A stretch of 17,735 nt of DNA, from contig JALOAD010000058.1 of NCBI GenBank assembly GCA_023228995.1, positions 1-17,735 of the forward strand. Direction: 5' to 3'. Each line of letters starts with the position of its first letter. Position 1 is the first letter of the stretch. The notes under the pieces were generated by a model. That model did not search any database, was not told the DNA's origin, and saw only the letters and a list, made by a program, of their open reading frames with translations. Both the position numbers and the translations under genes were made by a program. Shown one piece after another: positions 1-6,526 of this stretch. Source of the DNA: JALOAD01 sp023228995 [NCBI: Candidatus Muiribacterium halophilum] (lineage in GTDB: Bacteria; Muiribacteriota; Muiribacteriia; Muiribacteriales).

Positions 1-1
1 T

Positions 2-667
2 GAAAAAAATAACTATTTTTTACCTAATTTCGAGAATATTCAGGCAGATGAAGATCTTTTAAATAGTTTTGATGTAGATAATATAAAATTTGAAACTCTT
101 ATGTGGCAAACAGGCTATTTGACAATAAAAAATCAGCGAGAGTCAATAAGAGGTATGATTTATGAATTAGATTTTCCAAATAAAGAAGTTCAGATATCCC
201 TTATGGGAGCTATTGCAGATTATATAACAAATAACTCACAGATGGTAACTCAGCTTAATAATATTTATGAATATTTATCTAAAAGAAATACTGAAGGATT
301 TGAAAAGGAATTAAAAGTATTATACTCATCAATAGCAAACAATAATTTCACAAAAAACAACATTGATAGATTTGAAGGATATTATGCAAGTGTGTTTTAT
401 GCGTATATGAAAGCACTTGGTGTAGATGTGCAATGCGAAGTAGCAACAAATAGAGGAAGAATTGATGCAGTGATAAAACTTCCTGAAACAATTTATATAA
501 TAGAGTTTAAAATTGATAAAAAAAGTTCATTAGACCAGATAAAAGCTAAAAAATACTATGAAAGTTTTTTAAACTCTACAAAAACAATAATACTCTTAGG
601 CTTAGAATTTTCAACAAAGGAAAGAAATATAATTAGTATGGAAAGTATGGTGATTAAGAAGCAGTAA
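2..667 (+). CDS. AAA-ATPase-like / PD-(D/E)XK nuclease family protein, 5'-truncated
   Basis: This is the C-terminal part of a larger protein. The frame is open from base 2, so the ATG at 101 is internal and the real start lies before the window. The visible 221 codons match the C-terminal half of the family that joins an AAA-ATPase-like domain to a PDDEXK_9 nuclease-like domain. It has the linker phrase ETLMWQTGYLTIK, then a PD-(D/E)XK core: a Glu in CEVATNRGRID, the Asp at 464-466 and the E-F-K triplet at 503-511. These proteins are common, often multicopy, in host-associated anaerobes; their function is not settled, and a nucleic-acid role is family-level inference. The gene ends in TAA, and the hairpin-array repeat begins inside that stop region. 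No internal stop is seen. Family assignment is fairly firm; activity cannot be judged from a fragment. Confidence 0.8.
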   Translation, partial: EKNNYFLPNFENIQADEDLLNSFDVDNIKFETLMWQTGYLTIKNQRESIRGMIYELDFPNKEVQISLMGAIADYITNNSQMVTQLNNIYEYLSKRNTEGFEKELKVLYSSIANNNFTKNNIDRFEGYYASVFYAYMKALGVDVQCEVATNRGRIDAVIKLPETIYIIEFKIDKKSSLDQIKAKKYYESFLNSTKTIILLGLEFSTKERNIISMESMVIKKQ

Positions 668-925
668 GATTGCCGTAGGCAATAGTAAGCGAGAATGGAA
701 GTTGCTGTGAGCGGATTATAAATAATCCTAGTAAGCGAGATATGAAATCTCTAGTAAGCGGGATACTAAAGTATCCCTAGTAAGCAGACTCTAAAGAGTC
801 TTAGTAAGAGGTTTTAAACTAGACCGAAGGTCTTTACTAACCAGCAAAGCGAAGTGCTAGCTGGTAAAACCATATAAAATGGTATTTATTCTATTTTTTA
901 GAAAAAAATTTTAATTTTAAAAGTC
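663..925 (+). repeat. R1 copy A: hairpin-array repeat with TAGTAAGC linkers
   Basis: A non-coding array begins at the nuclease stop codon. The 8-base linker TAGTAAGC (or a close variant) recurs at 729, 752, 778 and 802, with AGTAAGC at 684. Between linkers lie short palindromes of unrelated sequence: ATTGCC/GGCAAT (669-683), GGATTAT/ATAATCC (713-728), GAGAT/ATCTC (737-751), GGGATACT/AGTATCCC (760-777) and AGACTC/GAGTCT (786-801). A conserved tail follows: AGACC-gaa-GGTCT (821-833), TTACTAA (834-840), CCAGC/GCTGG (841-864) and ACCAT/ATGGT (869-883), then an AT-rich segment to about 925. TTAGTAA at 801 can pair with TTACTAA at 834. A shorter relative lies at 2379-2551. I do not recognise a named repeat family. 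Confidence 0.85.
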
Positions 926-944
926 TGGAAATTCTTCAAAATAT

Positions 945-973
945 TTTTAAAAATCTTTGGATAATGATATAAT
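945..973 (+). promoter_or_regulatory. Probable promoter with extended -10 for the phosphoribosyltransferase/SLOG pair
   Basis: TGATATAAT at 965-973 is a full extended -10 (TG-N-TATAAT). The region 17 bases upstream (945-950, TTTTAA) is only a weak -35. The predicted start of transcription is near 980, giving a short leader before the ATG at 1004. The same TGATATAAT core precedes the parA-like gene at 2635-2643. Confidence 0.55.
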
Positions 974-1003
974 ATAAGAAATCTAAAATTTGAAGGTTAA
1001 AAT

Positions 1004-1585
1004 ATGTTAATAAATCCTATAGAAATTATTGGAAACTGGGATAAAGGATTTGTCCTAGATAAACATATATCAAAGAGTGAATTTCTTGGAAATGATATTT
1101 ATGGATATTCTCAATTTAAAACAGAGCGGACTAAATTAGGAGAACTTGTATATCAATTAAAATATCAAAATAATTTTTTAGCTTTAGATGAAATTATAAT
1201 TATTATAAAAAGTTTTTTAGACAATTGGAAAGAGCTGAAAATGGTTGATATAATATTGCCAGTTCCATCATCAAAAATCTGACCATATCAGCCAGTAAAT
1301 GAAATATGTAAAAAAATTGCGGAATATTTAAATATCAATACTACAGATAAAGTATTAAAAAAAACTTCAAATGAAGAATCAAAAAACATGAATGTAGATG
1401 AAAAAAAAGTAAAAAATACAATTATTGCTCTTAAAAAAGCAAATAAAAGGCACAATATTTTGTTAGTTGATGATTTATTTGAATCAGGTGAAACTTTAAA
1501 TGAATGCACTAGAGTTTTAAAACAAGACGAATTATTAAATAAAATATATGTTTTAGCAATGACAAAAACGAAGGATTTAAAATGA
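1004..1585 (+). pseudogene. ComF-like phosphoribosyltransferase interrupted by one in-frame TGA
   Basis: Read through one TGA (1280-1282, codon 93), this is a 193-residue type I phosphoribosyltransferase of the ComF/amidophosphoribosyltransferase-like group, without the N-terminal zinc finger of true ComF. The family core is visible: ILPVPSSK at 84-91 just before the stop, PYQPV directly after it, and the PRPP-binding loop ILLVDDLFESGETLNE at 152-167. Such enzymes act on PRPP and a base or amine; the substrate here is unknown. AAGG at 993-996 lies 7 bases before the ATG. The next ATG (1388, codon 129) has no evident ribosome site, so a product starting there is doubtful. There are no frameshifts. 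The terminal TGA (1583-1585) overlaps the next start and is followed directly by TAA. It is either a recent nonsense pseudogene or a recoded gene; from recall, many relatives have Arg near codon 93, so AGA or CGA to TGA is plausible. Confidence 0.7.
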
Positions 1586-2145
1586 TAAAAGTTTTTATCG
1601 CAGGACCAAGAGCTGTTTCTAATTTAGATGAACTTGTTAAAGAAAGGCTTTTAAATATATTAAAAAAAAATTTTAAAGTAATAATTGGTGATGCGAAAGG
1701 TGTTGATAAAATTATACAAGAATATTTTTTTTCTTTAGATTATAAAAATGTGAAAATATATGCTAGTAATGGAAAAGCTAGAAATAATATAGGCAATTGG
1801 GAAGTTGAAAAAGTAAATGTAATAAACGGTTTAACCGGGTTTGATTTTTTTGCAGCAAAAGATAAAGAAATGGCAAATGTAGCAGATTATGGGTTTATGA
1901 TATGGAATGGTCAAAGTAAAGGAACATTAAACAATGTTATAAATTTATTAAAACAATCCAAAAAAACTTTAATGTATTTTATTCCTGAAAAAAATTTTTA
2001 TTGTATAGATAAAATTGAGGATTTAAAAAAAATTATTTATAAATGTGATAGCAAAACCAAAAAAATGTTTGAAACATTAATTTCAACTCAAAAAAAGCCA
2101 TCAATTGAAATAAAAGAACAATTGTTATTTGAAAAAACATCATAA
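1582..2145 (+). CDS. SLOG-like (YspA/LOG-type Rossmannoid) nucleotide-binding protein
   Basis: A 187-residue protein resembling the SLOG superfamily, Rossmann-like domains that bind or cleave nucleotide derivatives (DprA, LOG, TIR-linked and YspA branches). The N-terminal strand MIKVFIAGPRAV is followed by GDAKGVD (36-42), in the place of the glycine-rich loop. A C-terminal KDKEMANVADYGFMIWNG (93-110) then SKGTLNN (112-118) matches the acidic/GT motif of the YspA-like branch. There are no membrane segments. It overlaps the phosphoribosyltransferase gene by 4 bases (ATGA), so translational coupling is likely. I infer a two-protein nucleotide-processing unit, comparable to conflict or signalling modules proposed for SLOG proteins. 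All Trp codons are TGG and the stop is TAA. Catalytic activity is not shown. An A9 run lies at 1662-1670. Confidence 0.65.
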   Translation: MIKVFIAGPRAVSNLDELVKERLLNILKKNFKVIIGDAKGVDKIIQEYFFSLDYKNVKIYASNGKARNNIGNWEVEKVNVINGLTGFDFFAAKDKEMANVADYGFMIWNGQSKGTLNNVINLLKQSKKTLMYFIPEKNFYCIDKIEDLKKIIYKCDSKTKKMFETLISTQKKPSIEIKEQLLFEKTS

Positions 2146-2161
2146 AGTCTTACTAATTCAA

Positions 2162-2288
2162 CCTCTTAAACTCTATAACACTTTAACTTTTTTTATTTTT
2201 GTCATCCCGGTACGATTCTGAAATTTTGTCATCCCGGTACGATTCTGAAATTTTGTCATCCCGGTACGATTCTGAGCCGGGATCTGCG
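2162..2288. repeat. R2 copy A: AT-rich lead-in, 27-bp tandem repeat x3 and GC-rich hairpin
   Basis: A conserved lead-in (about 2162-2200, CTATAACACTTTAAC and a T-run) precedes three 27-bp units of the form AAATTTTGTCATCCCGG plus TACGATTCTG. These occupy 2197-2220 (partial), 2221-2247 and 2248-2274. The last unit continues into AGCCGGGATCTG, so ATCCCGG can pair with CCGGGAT across a 12-base loop. T-rich sequence follows (2289-2297), so it could terminate transcription of the upstream pair. Such GTCATCCCGG palindromes are a widespread style of intergenic repeat. A two-unit copy lies at 3726-3825. Confidence 0.8.
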
Positions 2289-2300
2289 TTTGTTTTTAAC

Positions 2301-2365
2301 CCTATTATTCCAGTGAATGTGGGAATCCTTAAAGCAAAGCATTTTTACCACGGATAGCACGGATA
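2301..2365. repeat. Short degenerate palindrome and 9-bp tandem repeat between R2 and R1 copies
   Basis: ATTCC (2307-2311) can pair with GGAAT (2322-2326) around a GAAT loop through two G-T wobbles. It resembles a decayed form of the common CCCGCGAATGCGGG intergenic palindrome. Just downstream CACGGATA occurs twice (2349-2356 and 2358-2365), separated by one G. No coding capacity is seen. The stretch reads as debris of dispersed repeats. Confidence 0.45.
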
Positions 2366-2378
2366 AAGCTGAAAATTA

Positions 2379-2551
2379 TTGTGAGCGGATTATAAATAAT
2401 CCTAGTAAGCAAAATACTATGTATTTTTAGTAAGAGGTTTTAAACTAGACCGAAGGTTTTTACTAACGAGCAAAGCGAAGTGCTAACTGGTAAATCCATA
2501 TAAAATCGTATTTATTCTATTTTTTAGAAAAAAATTTTAATTTTAAAAGTC
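2379..2551 (+). repeat. R1 copy B: shorter hairpin-array repeat
   Basis: This is the second copy of the array at 663-925, in the same orientation. It shares the TGAGC lead, the GGATTAT/ATAATCC palindrome (2387-2402), the linker TAGTAAGC (2403-2410), and the whole tail from TTAGTAAGAGG (2427) to AAAAGTCC (2551). Instead of copy A's three inner palindromes it has one that A lacks: AAAATAC-tat-GTATTTT (2411-2427). In the tail AGACC/GGTCT has become AGACC/GGTTT, a change that keeps pairing through G-T. The CCAGC and ACCAT stems have partly lost pairing. It ends about 85 bases before the parA promoter. Confidence 0.85.
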
Positions 2552-2614
2552 CAAAAAAATGGTATAGACTAAAATTGTGATTAACAAAAAAACTGGCTTT
2601 TTTAAACCTATGAA

Positions 2615-2643
2615 TTAACATTATTAAAAAAAATTGATATAAT
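2615..2643 (+). promoter_or_regulatory. Probable promoter of the parA-like gene
   Basis: TTAACA at 2615-2620 is one mismatch from the -35 consensus and lies 17 bases upstream of TATAAT (2638-2643), itself preceded by TG as an extended -10. The predicted start of transcription is near 2650. The ATG at 2677 has GGAG (2667-2670) six bases upstream. Confidence 0.65.
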
Positions 2644-2676
2644 AGAAACAAAGGTAAATAAATATTGGAGAAAATC

Positions 2677-3591
2677 ATGTGTAAAGTCATTTCATTATAT
2701 AATCATAAAGGCGGTGTAAGCAAAACTACAACAACCTTTAATTTAGGTTGGGCTTTAGCAGATTTAGGTTGTAGAGTTGGCATGGTAGATTGAGACCCTC
2801 AATGTAATTTAACAGCATTAACATTGGGTTTAAGTGAGTATGATGATTTTAATCAATTCTATAATACAAAAGGAAATGAAGATATTTATGAAAACCTTCA
2901 ATCAATTTTATCTGGTAAAACAATAAATATTGAACCAGTTAAACTTACTAAAACAAATAATGAAAATTTATTTTTAATAGCAGGTAATATTAGATTATCA
3001 GATGTTGATATAGAATTAACACTAGGTTTAGCAAGTAATAAATTTACAAGTTATGCTAAACAATTTGTAGGTGCGTTAAATTCAATAATAAGAGAAACTG
3101 CAAAAAGAAATGAATTAGATTATGTTTTATTAGACATGAGTCCAAGTTCTGGTGGTATGAATAGAATAGTTTTGATGGGTTCGGATTTTTTTATTATACC
3201 TACTTCACCAGATTTTTTTTGTTATCAAGCAGTTCAAGGATTAGGTAAAGTATTACCTGAGTGGAATGATTTAGTCGAAGAATTTAGAAATCCAATAATA
3301 AAAAATAGTTTACCAAAAACACCGCCAAAAATGCTTGGGATTATTTCACAAAAATATAACCGATATAGCAAAAAAATGGCTAAATCTTATAGTGATTGGA
3401 CTAATAAAATTCAAAAAGCATCTTATGAAATTTTAGCAGAAAATCTAAAAAAATATGATATGGTTATTTCTGTAGAAAAATTTAAAAAACATGTAAATGA
3501 CACTTCACCATATAATATAATAAATGTACCAGATTTTCAATCTGAAGTCCTAAACTTTTTTTATAACCTTGCCAAAAAAGAACTATTATGA
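2677..3591 (+). pseudogene. ParA/Soj-like Walker ATPase interrupted by one in-frame TGA
   Basis: Starting at ATG 2677, with GGAG six bases upstream, the frame encodes 304 residues interrupted only by TGA at 2791-2793 (codon 39). The N-terminus carries the deviant Walker A motif KGGVSKTTTT (11-20), with the ParA/MinD signature lysine at 11. The interrupted codon lies in the Walker A' motif VD-x-DPQCNLT (37-46). Walker B is VLLDMSPSSGG (about 150-160). ParA ATPases dimerise on ATP, bind DNA and move plasmids, chromosomes or protein clusters. No parB or parS-like site is seen, so this is an orphan. A start after the stop would lose the P-loop. The stop codon is again TGA followed by TAA (3589-3594). 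The gene lies alone between an R1 and an R2 copy. It is either a recent nonsense pseudogene or a recoded gene. Confidence 0.8.
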
Positions 3592-3725
3592 TAATAATAA
3601 TAAAGAAGTAAAAATAGATGAAGTGCGAATGAGTGAAGTAGTGAAAGATAGAAGCTTGCGAAGTAGTGAAATGGGAAAAGCTGTAACAAAGTGACAAAAA
3701 AAGGGTCAGATTTTTAACCCATAAC
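3592..3725. other. Intergenic remnant with short imperfect repeats
   Basis: After the parA stop comes an ATAATAATAATA run, then purine-rich DNA in which GAAGTAGTGAAA occurs twice (near 3634 and 3660). The G-rich phrasing (AAGTGCGAATGAGTGAAG) resembles the linker style of the R1 arrays but shows no clear palindromes. No gene is supported in either strand. Confidence 0.35.
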
Positions 3726-3825
3726 CCCTTAAACACTATAACACTTTAACTTTTTTTATTTTTGTCATCCCGGTATGATTCTGAAATTTTGTCATCCCGG
3801 TACGATTCTGAGCCGGGATCTGCTT
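3726..3825. repeat. R2 copy B: 27-bp tandem repeat x2 with GC-rich hairpin
   Basis: The lead-in (3726-3760) is nearly identical to copy A (about 2162-2196). Two repeat units follow (3761-3783 and 3784-3810), the first with TATGATTCTG in place of TACGATTCTG. The closing ATCCCGG/CCGGGAT hairpin ends at 3817. It lies downstream of parA, as copy A lies downstream of the SLOG gene. Confidence 0.8.
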
Positions 3826-3828
3826 TAA

Positions 3829-3843
3829 ACAAACTTTGTTTGT
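3829..3843. other. Small stem-loop before the polysaccharide locus
   Basis: ACAAAC (3829-3834) and GTTTGT (3838-3843) form a perfect 6-bp stem with a TTT loop, directly after R2 copy B and 40 bases before wzz. It could be part of a terminator or the 5' leader of the wzz transcript. No convincing promoter could be chosen here: TTGTCA (3840-3845) is a fair -35 but no good -10 has the right spacing. Confidence 0.35.
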
Positions 3844-3882
3844 CAATGAAAAATTTATGCTAATTTTTTTACAGGAGAAAAA

Positions 3883-5043
3883 ATGGAAGATAACAATAAA
3901 AAAGAAGAAGTGAATTTACAAAATCAACAAATACATAGACAATACATTGATGATGATGAAATAGATTTAGGCGAATTATTCAGAACATTATGGAAGAACA
4001 AACACATAATAATAATATCAACAATAATATTTTTTGTAATAGGACTTCTCTACACATACAAATTTGTGCCAAAATATGAAGTAAATTATTTTATAAACAA
4101 TGGAATATCAGGATACAATGATAAAGATCAACCAATACCAACATTCAATTCAGAAGAACTCAACAAATGGCTTGAAACCGGCAAAAGCTATGAAATACTC
4201 AAAGAAAAATATAAAAAAACACCAGGAGTAAAAGTAGAATTACCTAAAAATACAAACTTCATAGAACTCAAAACTTTTTCAAATGATACACAGGAAGCAA
4301 TAAACTATTTAAAAGACACAACGATATTAATCAAAGAATCACAGGACTTTGACTACAAACTTGAGAATTCAAAACAAGCTTTTGAACTAAAAATCAAAGA
4401 AATAGAAAACCAGATACTCTCAAAACAGATAGAACTTGATAATTTCCCAAACCGAATAAAAGAAATAGATAATGATATAAACAAACAAGAAGAAACAATA
4501 AAAGTAATACAGGACAAAATAACCGAAAAAAAAGAAACATTAATAAAATACAGGAAAATATATGATCTAAACATACAAGAAAGAAAAAATATAGAAAACA
4601 ATTTAACAAATTCAATAAATTCAGCATCATCATTGTCATATCTTTTATACTCAAATCTCTTACAATATAATCTCACACAAAATGCAACATTAACAGATGC
4701 AATAAATAATTACGAAAATACAATAAAAGACTATGAACTACAAAAAAGTGAAACACAAAAACAAATAAACAATCTTGAAATAAAAAAAGAAGAATTAAAT
4801 ACAAAATTAAAAGCAAATTTAAAAATTCAATTAGATAATTTAAAAAACAGACTGAAACTTGACAAAGATAAAGAAAATTCATTAACTTTATACAAACAAA
4901 TAAAAAATAAAGATTACAGATCTGAATTTAATAAAAAAGTAATCATTACATTATTATTAACAATATTTGTCGGTGGATTTTTTGGGATAGTATTAATATT
5001 TATTAGAAACTTTTTTTCAGCTTTAAATAATAAGATAGATTAA
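3883..5043 (+). CDS. wzz: Wzz-family polysaccharide chain-length regulator
   Basis: A 386-residue inner-membrane polysaccharide co-polymerase that sets the length of polymer made by Wzy. The N-terminal EIDLGELFRTLWKNK (26-40) is the usual cytoplasmic lead of Wzz proteins, followed by TM1 at about 41-59. The long periplasmic part (about 60-350) is strongly helical and charged, with likely coiled coil at 150-240 and 280-345. TM2 at about 353-378 carries GGFFGIVLIFIRN, matching the GG-x-x-G...F-x-R-N pattern of the family. The proline-rich segment usually before TM2 is not evident. AGGAG lies eight bases before the ATG. No kinase domain is fused, so it fits the O-antigen type rather than the tyrosine-kinase type. 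The stop abuts the flippase start. Its A-rich, A-ending codon style differs from the T-rich genes further on. Confidence 0.88.
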   Translation: MEDNNKKEEVNLQNQQIHRQYIDDDEIDLGELFRTLWKNKHIIIISTIIFFVIGLLYTYKFVPKYEVNYFINNGISGYNDKDQPIPTFNSEELNKWLETGKSYEILKEKYKKTPGVKVELPKNTNFIELKTFSNDTQEAINYLKDTTILIKESQDFDYKLENSKQAFELKIKEIENQILSKQIELDNFPNRIKEIDNDINKQEETIKVIQDKITEKKETLIKYRKIYDLNIQERKNIENNLTNSINSASSLSYLLYSNLLQYNLTQNATLTDAINNYENTIKDYELQKSETQKQINNLEIKKEELNTKLKANLKIQLDNLKNRLKLDKDKENSLTLYKQIKNKDYRSEFNKKVIITLLLTIFVGGFFGIVLIFIRNFFSALNNKID

Positions 5044-6465
5044 ATGTTAAAAATATTACCAGATAATTTAAAAACTCTTTTAAATCATAAAGTAGTAAAA
5101 GCGGGAAGTTGGTATACCCTCACCGAATTCTTCCTCAAAGGCGTTGCTTTCCTAACAATCCCCATCTTCACCCGATTATTATCCACCGCAGATTATGGAA
5201 TAGTAGCTCTTTATCAAGCCTGGGTTAGTATTTTCACAATTTTAATTACTTTAGATTTGAAGGTTTCAATAGGCAGGGCAAAATTTGATTTTAAAGAAAC
5301 ATATAATCAATATGTATCCAGTGTTGCCTTTTTATCTTTAATAATATTTTTTATTTTTTTAATTATTTTTCTTTTATTTACTCCAAATTTTCTTAATTTA
5401 ACGCAATTATCTCCATTTTTATTTTTTCTTATGGTTTTTCAAGCATACTTTTTATTTATACAAAACTATGCAATTAACAAATTTAGATTTGAATATAAAT
5501 ATAAACTGGTATCAATATTGAGTATACTGGTTGTAATTTCTGGTATTTTATTCTCCATATATTTAATAATAAATATATTTGAAACAAATAAATATTTAGG
5601 ACAAATTTTAGGTAAAAGTTCTTTTATAATTTTTGGGGGATTTTGTTTTTTACTATATCTTTTTTATCAAGGTAAAGAATTTATTAACTATAAATACTGG
5701 AAATATGCATTAGCTTTGAGTATACCTATGGTTTTTCATAGTATTTCTAGAATAATCAATGATCAATTTGATCGTATATTGATTAATAAATATGTTGATA
5801 CTTCATCTACTGGTATTTATAGTTTTGCGTATAATATAGGAGTTATTGTAACAGTTTTATTAGCAGCCACTGCTCAAGCTTGGGTACCATGGTTTTATGA
5901 AAAAATGGAAAAAAAAGAATATTTAAAAATCAAGTATAATGCTAATATATATAGGAATATATTTACTTATGTTTATGCTGGTATTCTTTTCTTAAGTCCT
6001 GAATTAATAAGAATTATGGCTCAGGAAAGTTACTGGCAGGGTTTGAATTTAATCCCCTGGATATTTATGGCAGGATATTTTAATTTTATGTGTAATTTTG
6101 AGTTAAATACCCAGTTTTTTATGAAAAAAATGAGTTTGGTTTCACTAGGTACAATTTTATCTGCTATTGTTAATATCATATTAAATATAATTTTTATACC
6201 TAAATATGGTTATGAAGCTGCTGCTATAACTACTGTTATTTCTTTTTTATTTCTATTTCTTTTTCACTATATAATTACAACAAAAATATTAAAAAAAGTT
6301 ATCTATGGAATTAAATTTCATTTAGTATCAATTTTCTATGTTTCGACTATAACCATTTTATTTATACTATTTCAAAATCTTCTTTTTGCAAGATTGATTT
6401 TAATAATAATATTTTCATTATTTTTTTTCTTTTCTTTAAAATCTTCACTTGCAAAATCTGACTAA
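5044..6465 (+). CDS. wzx: Wzx-type polysaccharide flippase (first copy)
   Basis: A 473-residue membrane protein of the MOP superfamily (polysaccharide biosynthesis family), expected to move undecaprenyl-diphosphate-linked repeat units across the inner membrane. About twelve or more hydrophobic segments span the protein. The N-terminal LTIPIFTRLLSTADYGIVAL (37-56) is the typical first-helix motif of this family. Middle segments hold the usual DQFDRILINKY-like loop. It begins with the ATG directly after the wzz stop, so the two are probably translated together. The first 45 or so codons are much richer in C-ending codons (CTC, TTC, CCC, ACC) than the rest, which is A/T-rich; this may mark a recombination junction. 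It could serve a glycan other than that of the second flippase at 14537. Confidence 0.88.
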   Translation: MLKILPDNLKTLLNHKVVKAGSWYTLTEFFLKGVAFLTIPIFTRLLSTADYGIVALYQAWVSIFTILITLDLKVSIGRAKFDFKETYNQYVSSVAFLSLIIFFIFLIIFLLFTPNFLNLTQLSPFLFFLMVFQAYFLFIQNYAINKFRFEYKYKLVSILSILVVISGILFSIYLIINIFETNKYLGQILGKSSFIIFGGFCFLLYLFYQGKEFINYKYWKYALALSIPMVFHSISRIINDQFDRILINKYVDTSSTGIYSFAYNIGVIVTVLLAATAQAWVPWFYEKMEKKEYLKIKYNANIYRNIFTYVYAGILFLSPELIRIMAQESYWQGLNLIPWIFMAGYFNFMCNFELNTQFFMKKMSLVSLGTILSAIVNIILNIIFIPKYGYEAAAITTVISFLFLFLFHYIITTKILKKVIYGIKFHLVSIFYVSTITILFILFQNLLFARLILIIIFSLFFFFSLKSSLAKSD

Positions 6466-6526
6466 AAATTATATAAATATATTAATAATTTAATTAAGTA
6501 TAAAAAATAAAAAATCAGGAGTCAGA

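Noticed and set aside
101-103. ATG at 101 as the start of the nuclease-family gene
   Set aside because: The frame is open upstream to base 2 and encodes conserved family sequence there, so the start is outside the window.
684-809. CRISPR-like pattern of constant 7-8 base repeats with about 16-base variable spacers
   Set aside because: The repeat is too short, spacers are self-complementary palindromes rather than foreign-looking sequence, and no cas gene is in the window.
1284-1308. Stem-loop after the phosphoribosyltransferase TGA (CATAT/ATATG)
   Set aside because: Only five A/T-rich pairs with a 15-base loop, expected by chance in this composition; not evidence for recoding.
2677-3591. 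A plasmid partition locus
   Set aside because: No parB-like gene or iteron/parS array is seen next to parA, and no replication gene is in the window.
3482-3736. Reverse-strand frame of 84 codons over the parA 3' end
   Set aside because: It runs through parA and a repeat border, has a low-complexity Phe/Ile/His product and no ribosome site or family resemblance.
4353-4882. Several reverse-strand open frames opposite wzz
   Set aside because: They are complements of an A-rich coiled-coil gene, have low-complexity Phe/Leu/Ser-rich translations and no ribosome sites.
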